A DNA stretch of 64,000 nt, taken from the NCBI RefSeq assembly GCF_000016285.1, contig NC_011988.1:186001-250000 (forward strand). The letters run 5' to 3'. Position numbers and translations under genes: made by a program. Positions 55,574-64,000 of the stretch are shown piece by piece. This stretch comes from Allorhizobium ampelinum S4. Lineage in GTDB: Bacteria; Pseudomonadota; Alphaproteobacteria; Rhizobiales; Rhizobiaceae. Numbering within the stretch: the first letter of the stretch is position 1; the number at the start of each line of letters is the position of its first letter. Under the pieces are notes generated by a model. The model ran no database searches. It saw only the letters and a program-made list of their open reading frames with translations, and was not told the DNA's origin.

Positions 55574-55969
55574 TCAACGCTTCTTGACGAATTCCGTCCG
55601 CAGCACCAGTCCCTTGATCGCGTCGTGACGGCAATCGATCTCTTCCGGGTTGTCGGTGAGGCGGATCGACTTGATGACGGTACCCTGTTTCAGCGTCTGG
55701 CCAGCGCCCTTGACCTTCAGATCCTTGATGAGGGTGACGGAATCGCCATCCTGCAAGATGTTGCCGGACGCATCACGGACCTCCGATGCCTGAGCGGCTG
55801 CGGCCGCCACTTCGGAGGCGGGGCGCCATTCGCCGGTCGCTTCATCATAAATGTAATCGTCGTTATCGCCAGCCACGGACCCTGCTCCTGAAGTGAATGT
55901 TATCTGATCTCCGTCGCTTACAGGAGCAAGGCCCGGTGTTGCAACGAGAACATCCGTTAATTCGAACAT
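55574..55969 (-). CDS. PhnA/YjdM-family protein lacking the zinc ribbon
   Basis: A 131-residue protein. The last 75 residues match the PhnA C-terminal domain: VRDASGNILQDGDSVTLIKDLKVKG, then GTVIKSIRLTDNPEEIDC and LRTEFVKKR. The N-terminal half has none of the Cys pairs of the usual zinc ribbon and instead reads YIYDEATGEWRPASEVAAAAA. The name 'alkylphosphonate utilisation' is historical; the function of the family is not established. It is a single gene divergent from gcd. Confidence 0.8.
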   Translation of the reverse strand: MFELTDVLVATPGLAPVSDGDQITFTSGAGSVAGDNDDYIYDEATGEWRPASEVAAAAAQASEVRDASGNILQDGDSVTLIKDLKVKGAGQTLKQGTVIKSIRLTDNPEEIDCRHDAIKGLVLRTEFVKKR

Positions 55970-56211
55970 GAGGAACGGTTTCGTCCGCTATAGCGATGAC
56001 TTTTCCATGCGAGTTCGTTGTCTCTTGTCAAAAAGGCGCGGACGAAGGATAAGCGGGACAGGCAGACATGCCTCCGGCGAACCCTGTGACGGGAGGGCAG
56101 TGTCCCCGGAAATCCAACCATAGAAGGCGTTCGGGCTCGTGTCGATCTGGCGAAACCTCATGCGATCCGTTGACTGTCGATCCGACCAACCTTTCAAGGA
56201 GCTAAAATACG

Positions 56212-58641
56212 ATGGTTCAACAAAAAGGCGCCCTCTCGGCGGTTGCCAAACTCTGGCTGATCCTGCTGGGTACGGTGCTCGTTCTCGCCGGTTTATTTCT
56301 TGCCATCGGTGGCTACCGATTGATCACGCTCGGCGGTAGCTGGTATTTCATCATCACCGGTATTGCCGTGGTCCTGTCCGGCCTGCTGGTTTTGATGAGG
56401 CGCCCGCTTGGCGCGGTGCTGTTCGTCATCGTCACGCTGTTGACCGCCGTCTGGGCGATCTGGGATGCCGGTCTTGATTTCTGGCCGCTGATCTCGCGCC
56501 TATTGGCCTTCGGCATCGGCTCCACCGTGGTGCTGCTTTCGCTGCCGCTTCTGCGCAAGGCGCGCGGCCTGGCACCCGGCTACGCCGGTTCACTCACGCT
56601 TGCGGCAGTTCTGGCCTTGGCGTCCGCAGGCGGTGTGGCCGGCATGTTCATGCCCCATCCTTCTGTGCCGTTTACCGGCACTCCGATTGCCCGTGTGCCG
56701 GTCGATCCGGCAAGCGAACAGAAGAACTGGGAACATTACGGCAATACATCAGGCGGTAGCCGCTTTGCCGCGCTGGACCAGATCAATGTCGATAATGTCA
56801 AAGCTCTGACGGTCGCCTGGACCTATCATACCGGCGATACCCCGATCAGCCCCGGCAACAACGGCGCGGAAGATCAGGAAACCCCGTTGCAGGTCGGCGA
56901 AAAGCTGTTTCTCTGCACCCCCCATAACAACGTCATCGCCGTCGATATCGATAGCGGCAAGCAGTTGTGGAAGGCCGAGATCAACGCCAAGTCGTCGGTG
57001 TGGATGCGGTGCCGCGGTCTTGCCTATTTCGACGCGACCCGTCCGCTGGATCAGCCAACGGTTCCCGGCTCGACGCCGGTCTCTGCGGTGACTGTTGCAC
57101 CGGGTGCGCTTTGCGAACGCCGCATCCTGATGAACACGATCCAGGCTCAGTTGATTGCACTCGATGCGGATACCGGCGCGTTTTGCCCTGATTTCGGCAC
57201 CAATGGCCGCGTCGACCTGAAGATCGGCATGGGCGATGCGCCCGATCCGCAATATGTTCTGACATCGGCACCCACGCTTGCCGGAACCACTGTCGTGGTC
57301 GGTGGCCGTATTGCCGATAACGTCCAGGTCGATATGCCAGGCGGTGTCATGCGCGGTTTCGATGCCGTCACCGGTGAATTGCGCTGGGCGTTTGATCCCG
57401 GCAATCCTGAGATCACCAAGCTGCCGCCTCCGGGCCAGACCTATACGCGCTCGACTCCGAATGTCTGGGCGGCGATGTCCTACGATCCGGCCTCCAATAC
57501 GGTGTTCATGCCGGTTGGTAGCCCTTCGGTGGATCTTTACGGCACGACCCGGACACCGCTCGATCACAAATATGGTGCCTCCATGCTGGCACTCGATGCC
57601 ACCACGGGCCGTGAAAAATGGGTCTACCAGACCGTTCACAACGACCTCTGGGATTTCGACGTGCCGATGCAGCCGTCCTTTATCGACTTTCCGAAGGCGG
57701 ATGGCACCAAGGTTCCAGCCCTGGTTTTCGGCACCAAGGCCGGTCAGCTCTACGTTCTCGACCGGCAAACCGGCCGGGCGCTGACGGAGGTCAAGGAGAT
57801 CCCGGTCAAGCCGGCCAATATTCCGAACGAGCCTTACTCTCTCACCCAGCCTTTATCGGTTGGCATGCCGCAGATCGGTACCGGTCCCTTCACCGAGTCC
57901 GACATGTGGGGTGCAACACCCTTCGACCAGCTGATGTGCCGTATCGCCTTCAAATCCATGCGCTATGAAGGCCTCTATACGGCTCCCGGCACAGATACCT
58001 CGCTGGCATTCCCCGGCTCGCTCGGTGGCATGAACTGGGGCGGTCTTTCCACTGATCCGGTCCATAACCTGATTTTCGTGAACGACATGCGCGTCGGTCT
58101 TTGGGTGAAGATGCAGGAAGCGGCACCCACGACCAAGACGTCAAATGGCGGCGAAAGCGTCAATACCGGCATGGGCCTCGTGCCGATGAAGGGGACGCCC
58201 TATGCGGTTCTCAAGGATCGCTTCCTGTCCGCCGCAGGCATTCCATGCCAGAAGCCGCCGTTTGGTACGCTGACAGCGGTGGATATGAAAACCCAGAAGA
58301 TCGTCTGGCAGGTGCCGGTTGGCACTGTGATGGACCAGGGGCCGCTTGGCATCAAGATGGGCCTGCCCATTCCGATCGGCATGCCAACACTCGGCGGCAC
58401 GCTTGCCACGCAGGGTGGTCTGGTCTTCATTGCAGGCACCCAGGACTATTATCTGCGTGCCTATAGTGCAGCGACTGGTGAAGAAGTCTGGAAAGCCCGG
58501 TTGCCGGTCGGTAGCCAGGGTGGTCCGATGACCTTCAAATCGCCAAAGACCGGCAAGCAATATGTGGTGATCTCGGCAGGCGGCGCGCGCCAGTCGACCG
58601 ATCGTGGCGACTACGTCATCGCTTACGCCTTGCCGAACTGA
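56212..58641 (+). CDS. gcd: Membrane-bound PQQ-dependent glucose dehydrogenase
   Basis: An 809-residue quinoprotein of the expected length. The first 150 residues hold five transmembrane helices (for example LWLILLGTVLVLAGLFLAIGG and WYFIITGIAVVLSGLLVL). The rest is the periplasmic eight-bladed PQQ propeller: NWEHYGNTSGGSRFAALDQIN, VWMRCRGLAYFD, YDPASNTVFMPVGSPS, WDFDVPMQPSF and GGLVFIAGTQDYYLRAY. It oxidises glucose to gluconolactone in the periplasm and passes electrons to ubiquinone. It needs PQQ, whose biosynthesis genes are not in the window. AAGGAG is 10 bases upstream. A clear terminator follows. Confidence 0.95.
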   Translation: MVQQKGALSAVAKLWLILLGTVLVLAGLFLAIGGYRLITLGGSWYFIITGIAVVLSGLLVLMRRPLGAVLFVIVTLLTAVWAIWDAGLDFWPLISRLLAFGIGSTVVLLSLPLLRKARGLAPGYAGSLTLAAVLALASAGGVAGMFMPHPSVPFTGTPIARVPVDPASEQKNWEHYGNTSGGSRFAALDQINVDNVKALTVAWTYHTGDTPISPGNNGAEDQETPLQVGEKLFLCTPHNNVIAVDIDSGKQLWKAEINAKSSVWMRCRGLAYFDATRPLDQPTVPGSTPVSAVTVAPGALCERRILMNTIQAQLIALDADTGAFCPDFGTNGRVDLKIGMGDAPDPQYVLTSAPTLAGTTVVVGGRIADNVQVDMPGGVMRGFDAVTGELRWAFDPGNPEITKLPPPGQTYTRSTPNVWAAMSYDPASNTVFMPVGSPSVDLYGTTRTPLDHKYGASMLALDATTGREKWVYQTVHNDLWDFDVPMQPSFIDFPKADGTKVPALVFGTKAGQLYVLDRQTGRALTEVKEIPVKPANIPNEPYSLTQPLSVGMPQIGTGPFTESDMWGATPFDQLMCRIAFKSMRYEGLYTAPGTDTSLAFPGSLGGMNWGGLSTDPVHNLIFVNDMRVGLWVKMQEAAPTTKTSNGGESVNTGMGLVPMKGTPYAVLKDRFLSAAGIPCQKPPFGTLTAVDMKTQKIVWQVPVGTVMDQGPLGIKMGLPIPIGMPTLGGTLATQGGLVFIAGTQDYYLRAYSAATGEEVWKARLPVGSQGGPMTFKSPKTGKQYVVISAGGARQSTDRGDYVIAYALPN

Positions 58642-58662
58642 AAATAATCCAATGACAGCAAT

Positions 58663-58696
58663 CCGCCCGGAGGCAGCTCCGGGCGGTTTCTATTTT
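58663..58696 (+). terminator. Rho-independent terminator of gcd
   Basis: A perfect 10-bp stem CCGCCCGGAG (58663-58672) / CTCCGGGCGG (58677-58686) with a GCAG tetraloop, followed by TTTCTATTTT (58687-58696). It starts 22 bases after the gcd stop. Confidence 0.92.
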
Positions 58697-58750
58697 CCCA
58701 TCGCCTTGGGCCTCGATGCCTTCTGGGCTTTCTCCAAATTTGGAAAGAGA

Positions 58751-59893
58751 TCAGAGACCCGGATTGCCCGGCACGCTATGAAGGATCATAGCTGCGGCGC
58801 CAAACGCGACGGCATCGACCGCTGAGATTTGCGGGATGAGGATATCAGGTTGAATGACCCGCGCTCCATCGAACGGATTCGATGTTGAGAAATCAAGCCA
58901 TGGTGCTAGCTTTTCCCTTACCAGTCTGGGCAGTGTTCCACCGATATAGATCGCCGATGGCGCAAGAACGGCTGTCACCATAAAGGCGAGCGTGGCTAAT
59001 TCCGGCCCGGCTCTCCTCAGCCATGCATCAAGAACTGTCGGGTTTGCTTGCAGATATGCTGTCCATTGGTCGGAAGACCGGCCTTTCGGGATGTGTCCCT
59101 GATGCTCTTTGCACCAGGCTGCCAAGTCGTCAAAAGAGGGGCGCGATAATCCGCGCGCGCGAAGCGCGCCCACTTCGCCAGCATTTCCCAGATTGCCGCG
59201 ATAAAGTTCCTTGCCAATGATGATGCCGCTGCCAATGCCCTCGGACAGGTAAAGATAGGCAAAATTATCGTGTCCGCTGGCATTGCCCAAGGCAAGCTCG
59301 CCCATGGCCGCAGCATTGGCATCGTTTTCAATCATCACCGGACAGTCAAGTGTCTCGCGCAGGGTCGAGGCCAGATCCGAGCCTGCCCAGGAAACGACTT
59401 CCTCCGCGAGATCGAGGAAGGCAGTGCCGTGACGGAAACGGGTTGGCATGGCCACAGCGGCGCCGATCAGCAGGCCTTCATCAATGCCGTTTGATGTCAG
59501 CAAGTCGGTTCTGAGCGATTTGATCGCCGTCTGAATGTCGGAAAATCTGTCGTAAGGCCCTTCAAGCTGCTGTTCGCCAATCCGGTTGCCGCAAAAATCG
59601 AGCAGCGTCACTGTCAGCGAATAGCTGTTGGCATGCACCCCAAGCGCATATCCGATGTTTCCGGCGAGCATGAGGTCGATGTGAGGCGCGCCGCGCTGGC
59701 TTTGCCGTCTGGCTCCCTGGATAACGATGCCGCGCGCGATCAAGTCACGGGTCATCATGCTGACGGCAGCCTGGGTCACGCCGCACAATTCCGCGAGTTC
59801 TGCACGCGACGCAATGCCGTTTCGCCGCAAGTGTTTCAGCACCGCCGCTTGCGTGGTGCCGATGCCGTGCAAAGGCCGTTGTCTTGTCAGCAC
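58751..59893 (-). CDS. ROK family transcriptional regulator
   Basis: A 380-residue repressor of the NagC/XylR group. N-terminal winged helix-turn-helix (AVLKHLRRNGIASRAELAELCGVTQAAVSMMTRDLI), then a ROK sugar-binding domain with YALGVHANSYSLTVTLLDFCG, VMIENDANAAAMGELALGN and FAYLYLSEGIGSGIIIGKELYRGNLGNAGEVG. The usual Cys-rich zinc motif after GNAGEVG is missing. It is divergent from the sugar ABC importer, and it probably represses it until its sugar binds. AT-rich palindromes at 59943-59961 are candidate operators. Confidence 0.9.
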   Translation of the reverse strand: MLTRQRPLHGIGTTQAAVLKHLRRNGIASRAELAELCGVTQAAVSMMTRDLIARGIVIQGARRQSQRGAPHIDLMLAGNIGYALGVHANSYSLTVTLLDFCGNRIGEQQLEGPYDRFSDIQTAIKSLRTDLLTSNGIDEGLLIGAAVAMPTRFRHGTAFLDLAEEVVSWAGSDLASTLRETLDCPVMIENDANAAAMGELALGNASGHDNFAYLYLSEGIGSGIIIGKELYRGNLGNAGEVGALRARGLSRPSFDDLAAWCKEHQGHIPKGRSSDQWTAYLQANPTVLDAWLRRAGPELATLAFMVTAVLAPSAIYIGGTLPRLVREKLAPWLDFSTSNPFDGARVIQPDILIPQISAVDAVAFGAAAMILHSVPGNPGL

Positions 59894-59942
59894 CGGATTC
59901 GGTCCCTCTCCATCACTGATCCGGCGATGTCATAAATCAGTT

Positions 59943-59961
59943 ACTTAAGCAAGTTAATTAA
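59943..59961. promoter_or_regulatory. Candidate ROK operator
   Basis: ACTT-AAGC-AAGT (59943-59954) overlaps the palindrome TTAATTAA (59954-59961) midway between the divergent ROK and binding-protein genes. ROK repressors favour AT-rich symmetric sites of this kind. The assignment is inference. Confidence 0.45.
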
Positions 59962-59989
59962 ATAATCCTCACCAACTGGATCAATAGCC

Positions 59990-61363
59990 ATGACCAAATG
60001 CCTCGCCCTTCTCGCCACCGTGGCGATTTCTGCGCTTGCCACCGGATGGGCGCATGCAGAAGACATCAAGATCAAGCTTTCGACGCTTGCCGATAAGACG
60101 GCTCCGGCGCGCATCACCAATATCGAAGCCGCCGCAGACATCATGAACAAGCAGTTCAAGGCGGCGGGCGTCGATAAACATATTGTCATCGAAGCCAATA
60201 ACAGCACCGTTAAAGGCTGGGACGACCTCGCCCTCGATACGCTGAAGGCATTTGCAGTCGGTCAGGGGCCGGACATCTATGTCGTGCCGCATGAATGGAT
60301 CAGCAAATTCGCCGAGGATGGCGATGCACTGCCGATGGACGAGCGGATTGCCGCTGCCCCTTGGGTCTATGGCGACATCCTGCCGGTGCTGTGGAAGGCC
60401 GCCAAGGGTAATGATGGCAAGATTTACGGCATACCGCAGGATGCCGAGATCCGTATGTTCTTCTATAACAAGGACATGCTGCGCAAGATCGGCAAGGATG
60501 AGGCCTTTATCGAAGGCTTGCCCGCCAAGGTCGAGGCTGGCGAATTCACGCTTGATGATCTGACGGCGCTCTCCAAGGAAGTGGTCGATGCCAAGGCTGC
60601 TCAATACGGCATGTTGCATCGCCCCAATGTCGGCATCGATTATCTGATGGTCTTCCAGTCCTATGGCGTCAAATTCCTGGATGAGAAAACCGGCAAGCTG
60701 GTGTTTCCGAAAGCGGAAATGACCAAGGCTCTCGGCTGGTACGAGCGCAATGCCAAGCAAGGTGTTACCCCTGTCGATAACACAGCAATGAGCTGGGATG
60801 CGATCCAGGGCGCCTTCAAGCAGGAAAAGGCATTCATCTTCCATCAAGGCGTCTGGGCGGTTGCCTGGCAGCTTGGCGAGATGAACGGTGCCACCTGGCC
60901 GACGGATCGCGACGGCTATTTCCACAAAATCGGCTGGATTCCGGCCCCGGCTGCAGAAAAGGGCGGCAAGCCCGCCAATCTTTCCCACCCGCTGCTTTAT
61001 ACCGTCAATGCCAAGAGCAAGAATGCAGAGATTGCCGCTGATCTCGTAGCACTTGCGACATTGCCGTATTTCAACAACCAGCACGCGGTCACATCCTACC
61101 ATACAGCAATCAGCAACGCTCAGACGGCAATGCCGAAATACAAGGACAATTGGGTTCTGTCGGCGGCATCGCCGATGATGGCTCACGCTGGGTTCGTGCC
61201 GAACCACACCCAATTCGGCAGCTACAACAAGATTCTGTTCAGCGGCTTGCAGGCCGTGGAAACCGGAAAGATGAAGGCGGCCGATGCCGTTGAGTTCATT
61301 GCCGACGAATTTGAAACGCAATTCGGCTCGGACGTTGAAATCCGCGATACCGCCAGCAACTAA
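59990..61363 (+). CDS. Sugar ABC transporter substrate-binding protein
   Basis: A 457-residue family 1 extracellular binding protein with a signal peptide ending GWAHAED. Domain I includes AADIMNKQFKAAGVDKHIVIE and AVGQGPDIYVVPHEWI; the hinge region has IYGIPQDAEIRMFFYNKDML, and later FIFHQGVWAVAWQLG and LYTVNAKSKNAEIAADLVALA. It heads a maltose/oligosaccharide-type importer operon with two permeases and an ATPase. The sugar is not identifiable from sequence; enzymes of the pathway probably lie beyond the window. Confidence 0.93.
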   Translation: MTKCLALLATVAISALATGWAHAEDIKIKLSTLADKTAPARITNIEAAADIMNKQFKAAGVDKHIVIEANNSTVKGWDDLALDTLKAFAVGQGPDIYVVPHEWISKFAEDGDALPMDERIAAAPWVYGDILPVLWKAAKGNDGKIYGIPQDAEIRMFFYNKDMLRKIGKDEAFIEGLPAKVEAGEFTLDDLTALSKEVVDAKAAQYGMLHRPNVGIDYLMVFQSYGVKFLDEKTGKLVFPKAEMTKALGWYERNAKQGVTPVDNTAMSWDAIQGAFKQEKAFIFHQGVWAVAWQLGEMNGATWPTDRDGYFHKIGWIPAPAAEKGGKPANLSHPLLYTVNAKSKNAEIAADLVALATLPYFNNQHAVTSYHTAISNAQTAMPKYKDNWVLSAASPMMAHAGFVPNHTQFGSYNKILFSGLQAVETGKMKAADAVEFIADEFETQFGSDVEIRDTASN

Positions 61364-61432
61364 ACTCGGCCCTGCTGCGTGCCGCCCGTCTCTTGGTCGG
61401 GCGGCACCTTTCATTCTCATTGGTAGTCCATA

Positions 61433-62344
61433 ATGTCCCAATTCCAGATTCGAGCGCATCGACCGGCCCGGCCAATTCTTTACCTCGCGCCGGCAATCGC
61501 GCTGCTTGCCGTGTTTTTTCTGGCGCCGATCTTGGTCAACGCGGTGATCGCCTTTACGGACATGGGGTCGAACCTTCGGGTTGGCCATTTCACTTTGCAG
61601 AACTTCGAGCGGATCGTCCAGCGTGACGCGCGGATCCCCATGGTGCTGCTGACGACGCTGATCTACGTCACGGCGACACTCTTCATCTTCAATGTCGGCC
61701 TCGGCGCGCTTTTGGCGATGACCTCGACCGCTATCCCCGACCGGCTAGGTAATTTCTTTCGCGGACTATGGCTTTTGCCGCGCATGAGCCCGGCTGTGCT
61801 CTATGGGATCTTGTGGATATGGATCGCCGATCCAACGCCCTTAGGGCTGCTCAACCAGGTGACGGGCGCATTTGGCCTGCCGCCGGTCAATTTGCGCAAC
61901 GATTTTCCGCTGCTGCTGGTCATTCTGGCAAATGGCGTTGTCGGGGCTTCTTTTGCGATGGTCATCCTGACCTCGTCGATCCGCTCGATCCCTTCGCATC
62001 TCGCCCATGCGGCACGTGTCGATGGTGCCAGCGAATGGGGTGTTTTGCGTCATGTCGTGGTGCCTGCGCTCGCGCAGCCGATCCGCTTCATTACCATTTA
62101 CCAGGCACTCTCCCTGATGACGACCTATGAATATATCCTGCTGATCACCGGCGGCGGCCCGCTCTACGATTCCACACCCTACGCGCTCTATATCTACCGG
62201 CGCGCGTTCGAAAGCGGCGCCTATGCCTATGGTGCGGCGCTGGCACTCGGCCTGATGGTCATCGGCATTGCCGTGACCTTGGTGCAATGGCGTGTCTCCA
62301 ACATGCGCTCCACCTTTGCCGCTCCAAAGATTGAGGTGTTGTGA
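61433..62344 (+). CDS. Sugar ABC transporter permease (MalF-like)
   Basis: A 303-residue, six-helix permease: TM1 ILYLAPAIALLAVFFLAPILVNAVIAF, and the EAA loop AARVDGASEWGVLRHVVVPALAQPIRF that contacts the ATPase. Its stop overlaps the ATG of the second permease. Forms the transmembrane channel with the next gene product. Confidence 0.93.
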   Translation: MSQFQIRAHRPARPILYLAPAIALLAVFFLAPILVNAVIAFTDMGSNLRVGHFTLQNFERIVQRDARIPMVLLTTLIYVTATLFIFNVGLGALLAMTSTAIPDRLGNFFRGLWLLPRMSPAVLYGILWIWIADPTPLGLLNQVTGAFGLPPVNLRNDFPLLLVILANGVVGASFAMVILTSSIRSIPSHLAHAARVDGASEWGVLRHVVVPALAQPIRFITIYQALSLMTTYEYILLITGGGPLYDSTPYALYIYRRAFESGAYAYGAALALGLMVIGIAVTLVQWRVSNMRSTFAAPKIEVL

Positions 62345-63408
62345 TGTCGATGCTCCAGGCCGATACCGTTCCGTCCCCCGATTGGACCCGCCTCGAACGC
62401 CGGGGCATTGTCAATCGTGCTGGCTTCCTGTCGGCGCTTATCCTCTTCCTGACGATTGTCTCTATTCCTATTCTCCTGCCTTATCTCTGGCTGTTGGTGA
62501 AATCGCTCACCTCGTCCGATGGCGCTGTTAGCCGGCTGGTTCTTTGGCACAGTACGGCCATCGCCGGGGTCGGTTATCTCGGTGCAATCGGATTGGCGTT
62601 GTTGGCAGATCGGCTGCGTAGGCCCGCCGTCAGCTGGGCTGTGCTTGCCATGGTGATCGTCATTCTGTCGGCTATTTTCCTCGTCCCGCATCTGAGCTTC
62701 GACAATTACCGCTTTCTGTGGAACCCTGACATTGCCAAAATCGGCACCAACCGCATGGACCTGATGCCATCGATCTGGTCGGCGCTTGGCACGTCACTGG
62801 TGTTTGCGATTTCCCAGACGGCAATCGTCACACTCGTCGCCACCCCAGCCGCCTATGCGCTGTCGCGGTTCGCTTTCGCGGGCCGTGAAAACATTCTGCG
62901 CGGTCTGCTTCTGCTGCACGCTTTTCCGGCGCTGGCGCTTACCGTCGCTATCTTCATCCAGCTTTACTATATGGGCCTGCTCAACAATTTGGTGGGTGTC
63001 GTGCTGGTGTTGAGTGCGCTTGAACTGCCGTTTGCGATCTTCGTTCTCAAAGGCTTTTTCGACGGCGTGCCGTGGGACATCGAGATGAGCGCGGTGACGG
63101 ATGGCGCAACGCGCTTCCAGGCCTTTCGCATGGTGATCCTGCCACAGATCCGCAGCGGCCTGATTGCTGTTGCCACATTTACCTTTTTGCGTGGCTGGGA
63201 GGAATATGTCTTCGTTCAGACGCTGTTGATCGAAAAGAACCAGATGACGATGAGCCTCTACCTGTTCTTCGTCGCGCAGGACCATATGGGAGCGGATTAC
63301 GGCATGATCGCTGCCGTCGGCATCGTCTATCTGTTGCCCGTGCTGGTCCTCTACATCTTCACGCAGAAGTACATCACGCAAATGAGCTTCGGCGGGATCA
63401 AAGGATAA
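62344..63408 (+). CDS. Sugar ABC transporter permease (MalG-like)
   Basis: About 354 residues. Longer than usual for MalG: after TM1 (LIILFLTIVSIPILLPYLWLLV-like) there are extra hydrophobic segments (STAIAGVGYLGAIGLALLAD, VLAMVIVILSAIFLVPHLSF) before the core. The EAA loop is AVTDGATRFQAFRMVILPQIRSGL. ATG at 62344 overlaps the preceding TGA and has AGG 7 bases upstream; GTG 62341 is a less likely start. It partners with the MalF-like permease. Confidence 0.92.
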   Translation: MSMLQADTVPSPDWTRLERRGIVNRAGFLSALILFLTIVSIPILLPYLWLLVKSLTSSDGAVSRLVLWHSTAIAGVGYLGAIGLALLADRLRRPAVSWAVLAMVIVILSAIFLVPHLSFDNYRFLWNPDIAKIGTNRMDLMPSIWSALGTSLVFAISQTAIVTLVATPAAYALSRFAFAGRENILRGLLLLHAFPALALTVAIFIQLYYMGLLNNLVGVVLVLSALELPFAIFVLKGFFDGVPWDIEMSAVTDGATRFQAFRMVILPQIRSGLIAVATFTFLRGWEEYVFVQTLLIEKNQMTMSLYLFFVAQDHMGADYGMIAAVGIVYLLPVLVLYIFTQKYITQMSFGGIKG

Positions 63409-63413
63409 CCGAC

Positions 63414-64000
63414 ATGGCCAAGATCACTCTCGATAATATCACCAAAAGCTGGGGCGAGACCCAGGTCCTGAAGCCGATGAGCCTGACGATCGAGGATGGC
63501 GAACTCGTCGCCATTCTCGGGCCTTCCGGCTGCGGAAAATCGACCACGCTGTTTCTGCTCGCCGGTCTCTATGCGCCGACGTCTGGACAGATCGGTTTCG
63601 ACGGACACAATGTCAACCGCGTCGACGCGCGCGACCGCAATGTCGGCATCGTCTTTCAGTCCTACGCGCTCTATCCGAACTTGACGGTGCGCGACAATAT
63701 CGCCTTTCCGCTTCGCTTCAAAACCATGCGCAAGGACGAGATTGCCCGACGTGTCGAAGAAGCAGCCAACCTGGTGCAGATCAGCGCGCTGCTTGACCGC
63801 CGCCCCTCACAGCTTTCCGGCGGTCAGCAGCAGCGTGTCGCCTTGGCGCGTGCGCTGGTGAAGGAGCCGAATATCCTTTTGCTGGATGAACCGCTTTCCA
63901 ATCTTGACGCCACCCTGCGCATCACCATGCGGGCTGAGTTGAAAAGCATACAGAAGCGGCTCGGTTTCACCACGCTGATCGTCACCCATGACCAGATCGA
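63414..64000 (+). CDS. Sugar ABC transporter ATPase (UgpC/MsmK-like), 3' end outside window
   Basis: The first 195 residues are present: Walker A LGPSGCGKST, Q-loop VFQSYALYPNLTV, signature LSGGQQQRVALARAL, Walker B ILLLDEPLSNLDA and the switch His in LIVTHDQI. It powers the preceding permeases. The C-terminal regulatory domain expected for this family is beyond base 64000. Confidence 0.93.
   Translation, partial: MAKITLDNITKSWGETQVLKPMSLTIEDGELVAILGPSGCGKSTTLFLLAGLYAPTSGQIGFDGHNVNRVDARDRNVGIVFQSYALYPNLTVRDNIAFPLRFKTMRKDEIARRVEEAANLVQISALLDRRPSQLSGGQQQRVALARALVKEPNILLLDEPLSNLDATLRITMRAELKSIQKRLGFTTLIVTHDQI

Noticed and set aside
55988..56197. Leftward 69-codon frame between the PhnA-like gene and gcd
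   Set aside because: Runs through the gcd leader, with no ribosome site and non-protein-like composition.
59981..61588. Leftward frame of 535 codons opposite the sugar-binding protein
   Set aside because: High-GC shadow of the binding-protein gene, with Arg/His-rich composition and no recognisable domain.

Overview
The window looks like a chromosomal or chromid segment of a Rhizobiaceae-type alphaproteobacterium (Rhizobium/Agrobacterium/Allorhizobium group). The grounds are moderately high GC, dense ABC-transporter and flavin-monooxygenase islands, a membrane quinoprotein glucose dehydrogenase, a KatG and a 103-bp palindromic intergenic element of rhizobial style. No rRNA, tRNA, CRISPR array, phage module or intact insertion sequence was seen. 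The window holds about 54 protein genes. The first (hybrid histidine kinase) and the last (sugar ABC ATPase) run off the edges.

Layout. 1-4.2 kb: hybrid kinase and katG. 4.6-9.3 kb: a small membrane protein, then a YhcH / DapA-family aldolase / MFS operon facing a LacI-type regulator, with a perfect 16-bp operator between them. 9.9-19.1 kb: three luciferase-like (LLM) monooxygenases, an M20 amidohydrolase, a GNAT acetyltransferase, a permease-ATPase fusion broken by an in-frame amber codon, and two tandem periplasmic binding proteins. This gene set matches the Bacillus ytm/ytn S-alkyl-cysteine salvage operon. 19.2-26.6 kb: a two-component system divergent from an RND efflux operon with a DUF3313 lipoprotein. 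26.7-34.9 kb: a second flavin-monooxygenase island (AraC regulator, LLM oxygenase, flavin reductase, MFS, acyl-CoA-dehydrogenase-like oxygenase with a repetitive Pro/Gly/Met tail, NTF2-like protein, TetR regulator).

35.1-50.8 kb: an unusual metabolic cluster with a sugar-lactone oxidase overlapping a DSD1-type PLP protein, a FadL-like porin, an aldehyde dehydrogenase/MFS pair, an AraC regulator, and an operon of FGGY kinase, class II aldolase, class III aminotransferase and an aldolase paralogue without metal ligands. Two reductases and a HAD phosphatase follow. 50.9-55.3 kb: ECF sigma factor, anti-sigma-like protein, Spy-like protein, DUF1800 and DUF1501. 55.6-58.7 kb: PhnA-like protein and gcd. 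58.7-64 kb: ROK regulator and a sugar ABC importer.

The two most promising systems are the S-compound salvage locus at 9.9-19.1 kb and the kinase/aldolase/aminotransferase cluster at 35-51 kb. Their functional assignments rest on gene content read by eye. No similarity search or structure prediction was run.
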